NCBI GenBank assembly: GCA_013815395.1
Contig: JACDGH010000084.1
Coordinates: 1-9,572, forward strand
Length of the DNA stretch: 9,572 bases
Source: Parachlamydiaceae bacterium
GTDB lineage: Bacteria; Chlamydiota; Chlamydiia; Chlamydiales; Parachlamydiaceae
Direction of reading: 5' to 3'
Part shown: in pieces, positions 5,919 to 9,572 of the stretch
Layout of the letters: each line of letters starts with the position of its first letter
How positions within the stretch are numbered: the first letter of the stretch is position 1
Made by a program: the position numbers and the translations under genes
Notes under the pieces: generated by a model
Seen by the model: only the letters and a program-made list of their open reading frames with translations
What the model was told of the DNA's origin: nothing
Database searches by the model: none

Positions 5919-8900
5919 ATGGAAAAACAAAAGCGCTGGCAGTTTTATCTGATTCTAGCAGTTCTCATTTTGACCCTCTACAATATTTTGCCGACCATAT
6001 TTTACTATACCAAACCCTTAAAATCACCGGTCGATTCGCAAAAGGCCGAGCAGGTAGCGACAACAATAGTTGATCGCGTGAATAGCCTGGAAAGTGATGC
6101 TAAAGATTGGTTGTACTCTTTCAGCAAACTACTGAAGGTTAATCCAACTTCAATAGAAATTACCAAAGACAATCCAGAACTCATAGAAGTGGCATTTAAA
6201 TCGCCTCAAGAAGCCGACTCTTTTCGTCGCTTTCTTGCACGCGCCGGAACACTGATTCCATTTGCTCCCTCTCAATTGGATCTCTATCAAGGCGTAGAAA
6301 CAGAACAAACAAAAGTGCTTGTTTCTCGTCAGATCAACGTACATCTAGACCCTTCTTCAACAAATAGCCTATTTCAATTTACCCCGAAATACGCTGAAGA
6401 TGGCAACATAGCGCCTCTCTACCGCACCCTTGTGAATGACAGAGCTGCGCAATTAGCTTTAGCGTTCGGAGGAAATAGTCAGACAGCCACGCAAATGGCT
6501 TCGATAATCCAACATCCTAGCGACAATTCTTACGATGATCTAATCATTACCGTAGCCAAAGAAATTGTAGATGTTGATACATCTTTCAATAAAACTAATA
6601 GCACAATAGCCAAGCGCTACTACTCCACTTTTGCTCAAAATAACATTAGCGATAACGAAGGCATGATCCAAAAATATTTGGCGCGTGCCGACACCTTAAA
6701 ATCGCGTTTAACAAAACAGCGTGAAGGGATCGTTCAAGAGCAAAAGAAATTAAAAGAGCAGGGATTAAATTCCGATTCGAGTCAAGATCAGCTATTGGCA
6801 GTGATTGATAACCAGCGTAACACCTTAGAGAAAGCCAGTGGAATCATCCAGAAAAACATGGATTCCATTAAAGCTTTTAAAAAGCCTCTTACGCTTGAAG
6901 GCTTATCCACAAACCTGAAAAAAGGAACGATGGAAGGCAGTGTCCAAGTGTTAAGCCTTGAAGGACGCAATCCATTCATAGAAGCTTTGCTGGTGGACTG
7001 GGAAAATGGAAATATTCAATTGAAGTTCTACTCAGATGTGCAACAACAACGCCTCAATGATACTAAAACTGAAGCTGCAGCCTATCAAAAAGAAAAAATA
7101 AATCAATTCGTCATTAATGATATAGCCCGAGTTTCTCGTCAAACCGACGAAACGATCTTGCCGACTGAAGAAGGCTTTGGCCTGACTCTAAATCAACTTC
7201 CCGACAGCCAAAGTTTCTTACTTGTTAACCTAGGTAATTTGGCTGAAAAACAAGCTCAGCAGATCCAAGAGCAGCTAACTGTGGGTTGGTCTCCAACACA
7301 AAGCGACCTTACCCGCAAAGCTTATCCGATCATGGATTATGCCACCTACCTCAAGTTAAAACCTGAGGAACAAAAATTAGGTTTAGTCATCTATGCTCCA
7401 TCCATGTCCACAGAAGCTCCTTTACAAGGATTTCGCACAGGATCTATTTATGTGATCGCTCGCGGCCTAAACAGTATAGCTCAGAAGTACCAGCAAACTT
7501 CTAGCGCTGCTGAAAGCCAAGATTTTGCAAACGACTTTAATCAACTTAAAAATCTTCTTCAGCAAAATGGCTTCATTGGATACCCAGCCTCTTCTTATGG
7601 CATGGGAACAAAATTCAATAAAGACTACATCTTTGAACTGGACGATTACTACAGCAATTTGCTAAAAGCCACACGCGAAGATTTCGCTGTTAAGGGCAGC
7701 AAGCATTATGGGGTTCTCGACTTCTCAAATGTGGAACAAAGAATTTTGACACAAAACAAAATCGATGACCGTATCCAGGAAGATCTCCTTAAATGGAAAG
7801 AAGAGTACAATTCTGCTCAAGTTGATTTAAATGCAACCAGTAAATATCTGGTACCCTCTCCCACGAAAAATGTTTTCTTGGAAAATTTCAAGCTAAGCAT
7901 GAAAAAATATTTCCGTGGCGATGACCGAAAGATTTTAAAATGGGGTTTGGACCTTTCAGGTGGAAAAACCGTACGTATTGGCTTGCGCGATCAGAATAAT
8001 CATGTGGTCACAGATCCTGAAGATCTCAAGCAAGCAGTTAACGAACTCTACACGCGTATTAATAAAATGGGTGTGTCAGAGCGTAATATCCACATTGAAA
8101 ACAACAACATTGTTCTCGATTTTCCAGGTTCACAAGGATTATCAGCTTCTGAATTGGTAAAAGCATCTGCAATGTACTTCCACATTGTAAATGAAAAATT
8201 TTCTAGTGGTAATGCTGCTCTCAGAGAAACCATCAATCAATTCCTACAAAATGTATGGAATGAAGCTGTAGTCACGAATCGCAAAGATATTGAAAGCATT
8301 AACGAAATTGCTTGGCAACATCTGGGTGGTGATTCTGCTGAAGGTCAAGAGACTCGTCCACGCAGCGACTATGCAAAAATATTGTGGGACAATGGCCTGC
8401 GTCTAGACAATCCTAAGCAGAGAAACGTGAATTCATCATTCAACGACTCTCTTTCAGCGATCGCTATGATGCGCGGTGATGATTTCATGGAATGGAATGG
8501 TCAATCCCATCCACTACTTGTTATCTTCCACAACTTTGCGCTAGAAGGTTCCAGCCTAAATAATGTCATGGTCGGATTTGATGCTGCCGAAGGAAACACT
8601 CTTTCGTTTGGCGTTAAACGTGCATACGAAGGCTCACAAGATAAACGCACAGGAAGTCCTCGCGATGAATTCTTCGCATGGACCTCACAATTTGCCGAAG
8701 ATAAAGTTGCTGGCACTCCAAAAGAAGTGTACACTAATGGCCGAGGTTGGCGCATGGCTGTTATCCTTAATGGCACTGTCATCAGCAGTCCTTCTCTACG
8801 TGCAGCTCTAAAAGATGGAGGCATGATCAGCGGCCGTTTTTCACAACGTGAAGTGAATCAATTGGCAGCTGACCTAAAAGCCGGCTCCTTAAGCTTTACC

Positions 8901-9572
8901 CCAAAAATCTTGTCTGAACAAAACGTCAGCCCGGAATTGGGACAGCAAGAGCGCACTAAAGGGATCGTAGCTTCGCTTGTAGCAGTCGCTCTCGTAGTTA
9001 TAGCCATGATATCCTACTACCGCTTTGCCGGACTTGTAGCTGCCTTTGCTGTGCTATTAAACATCCTAATCATGTGGGCTGTTTTACAAAACATCGACGC
9101 TGCCATCACCCTACCAATGATTGCAGGTATCGTGTTGACAATCGGGATGGCGGTGGATGCCAACGTGCTTGTATTTGAAAGGGTGCGCGAAGAGTTTAAA
9201 ATCTCTGGTCGAATTGCTTCAGCTATCCAAGCAGGTTATCGTAAGGCGTTCAGTGCGATTGCCGATTCCAATATCACCACGATCATTGCTGCAGTGATCC
9301 TGATCCAGTTCGATTCAGGCCCAATTAAAGGCTTTGCTATCTCGCTGATCATTGGTATTATTTCATCAATGTTCACGGCCTTATTTATGACTCGTTACTT
9401 CTTTGCTGGCTGGGTACAAAATCCAAAAAACAAGAATCTAACCATGTCACAATTTATTGGTCAAACACACTTCGACTTCTTAGCGCAAACTAAGAAAGCT
9501 GTCATCATCTCATTAGTAGTGATGGTTCTAGGCACCTTCTTATTTATCTCGCAACGCAATACAATGCTAGGT
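5919..9572 (+). CDS. secDF: SecD-SecF fusion, protein-export membrane protein, 3' end beyond window
   Basis: SecDF works with SecYEG in the inner membrane and uses the proton gradient to pull exported proteins outward. The frame is open for 1218 codons to the window edge. Seen are a first membrane helix at about residues 8-28; the D1 motif WGLDLSGG (675-682); ILNGTVISSP (949-958) of the P1 domain; five helices between about 1015 and 1165; and the signature GMAVDANVLVFERVREE with proton-relay aspartate D1080. The final helix (KAVIISLVVMVLGTF) and RNTMLG match the start of SecF, whose DFTGG motif should follow just outside. The start has AAGGAAG (5903-5909), nine bases upstream. Oddly, some 640 residues separate helix 1 from D1 (about 90 in E. 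coli), with a likely coiled coil at about 252-315. Oversized SecDF fusions are known in Chlamydiae (from memory). The gene appears intact. Confidence 0.95.
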   Translation, partial: MEKQKRWQFYLILAVLILTLYNILPTIFYYTKPLKSPVDSQKAEQVATTIVDRVNSLESDAKDWLYSFSKLLKVNPTSIEITKDNPELIEVAFKSPQEADSFRRFLARAGTLIPFAPSQLDLYQGVETEQTKVLVSRQINVHLDPSSTNSLFQFTPKYAEDGNIAPLYRTLVNDRAAQLALAFGGNSQTATQMASIIQHPSDNSYDDLIITVAKEIVDVDTSFNKTNSTIAKRYYSTFAQNNISDNEGMIQKYLARADTLKSRLTKQREGIVQEQKKLKEQGLNSDSSQDQLLAVIDNQRNTLEKASGIIQKNMDSIKAFKKPLTLEGLSTNLKKGTMEGSVQVLSLEGRNPFIEALLVDWENGNIQLKFYSDVQQQRLNDTKTEAAAYQKEKINQFVINDIARVSRQTDETILPTEEGFGLTLNQLPDSQSFLLVNLGNLAEKQAQQIQEQLTVGWSPTQSDLTRKAYPIMDYATYLKLKPEEQKLGLVIYAPSMSTEAPLQGFRTGSIYVIARGLNSIAQKYQQTSSAAESQDFANDFNQLKNLLQQNGFIGYPASSYGMGTKFNKDYIFELDDYYSNLLKATREDFAVKGSKHYGVLDFSNVEQRILTQNKIDDRIQEDLLKWKEEYNSAQVDLNATSKYLVPSPTKNVFLENFKLSMKKYFRGDDRKILKWGLDLSGGKTVRIGLRDQNNHVVTDPEDLKQAVNELYTRINKMGVSERNIHIENNNIVLDFPGSQGLSASELVKASAMYFHIVNEKFSSGNAALRETINQFLQNVWNEAVVTNRKDIESINEIAWQHLGGDSAEGQETRPRSDYAKILWDNGLRLDNPKQRNVNSSFNDSLSAIAMMRGDDFMEWNGQSHPLLVIFHNFALEGSSLNNVMVGFDAAEGNTLSFGVKRAYEGSQDKRTGSPRDEFFAWTSQFAEDKVAGTPKEVYTNGRGWRMAVILNGTVISSPSLRAALKDGGMISGRFSQREVNQLAADLKAGSLSFTPKILSEQNVSPELGQQERTKGIVASLVAVALVVIAMISYYRFAGLVAAFAVLLNILIMWAVLQNIDAAITLPMIAGIVLTIGMAVDANVLVFERVREEFKISGRIASAIQAGYRKAFSAIADSNITTIIAAVILIQFDSGPIKGFAISLIIGIISSMFTALFMTRYFFAGWVQNPKNKNLTMSQFIGQTHFDFLAQTKKAVIISLVVMVLGTFLFISQRNTMLG

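Noticed and set aside
8501..8824. Open frame of 107 codons antisense to secDF
   Set aside because: It lies wholly inside the conserved SecD coding frame, has no family resemblance and no ribosome-binding site; it mirrors secDF codon use.

Overview
The window looks like a piece of a chlamydial chromosome, most likely from an environmental (Parachlamydia/Protochlamydia-like) member of the Chlamydiota. The evidence is a plastid/parasite-type nucleotide transporter (NTT/Npt family), an unusually large SecD-SecF fusion of the chlamydial kind, low GC content and very AT-rich spacers. The family calls come from reading the proteins by eye. No database search was run.

Left part, minus strand (1-2725): transcription runs leftwards through a stand-alone YiiD-type hotdog thioesterase, a YbaL-like Kef K+/H+ antiporter starting 3 bases after the thioesterase stop, and then aroA (EPSP synthase) after an 85-base gap that holds its own promoter candidate. 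The aroA frame is interrupted by an in-frame TAA at codon 144. Recognisable EPSP-synthase sequence seems to continue past that stop to the window edge, so aroA looks like a nonsense-mutated gene or a sequencing error. A 651-base AT-rich divergent region (2726-3376) separates this cluster from the rightward genes. It holds a promoter candidate, a 13-base direct repeat with Fur-like character, and several inverted repeats in what would be a long 5' leader.

Right part, plus strand (3377-9572): a 165-residue basic protein of unknown function, a short GC-rich hairpin, a promoter candidate, and the nucleotide transporter gene npt, which ends in a very strong intrinsic terminator. After about 250 non-coding bases comes the secDF gene, which runs off the right edge after 1218 codons, just as the SecF half begins. 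The SecD part has the canonical motifs but carries several hundred extra residues between the first membrane helix and the WGLDLxGG motif.

The most unusual non-coding object is a 77-base, 29-base-pair rod-like hairpin (5808-5884) in the secDF leader. Two tiny open frames bracket it, and the second stops one base before the secDF start codon. I do not recognise it as a known riboswitch or as SRP RNA. It is the best candidate here for an undescribed element.

Functionally the genes are housekeeping and host-exploitation functions: energy and nucleotide import (Npt), protein export (SecDF), ion/pH homeostasis (Kef), acyl metabolism (thioesterase) and the shikimate pathway (aroA). No mobile element, CRISPR array, tRNA or rRNA was seen.
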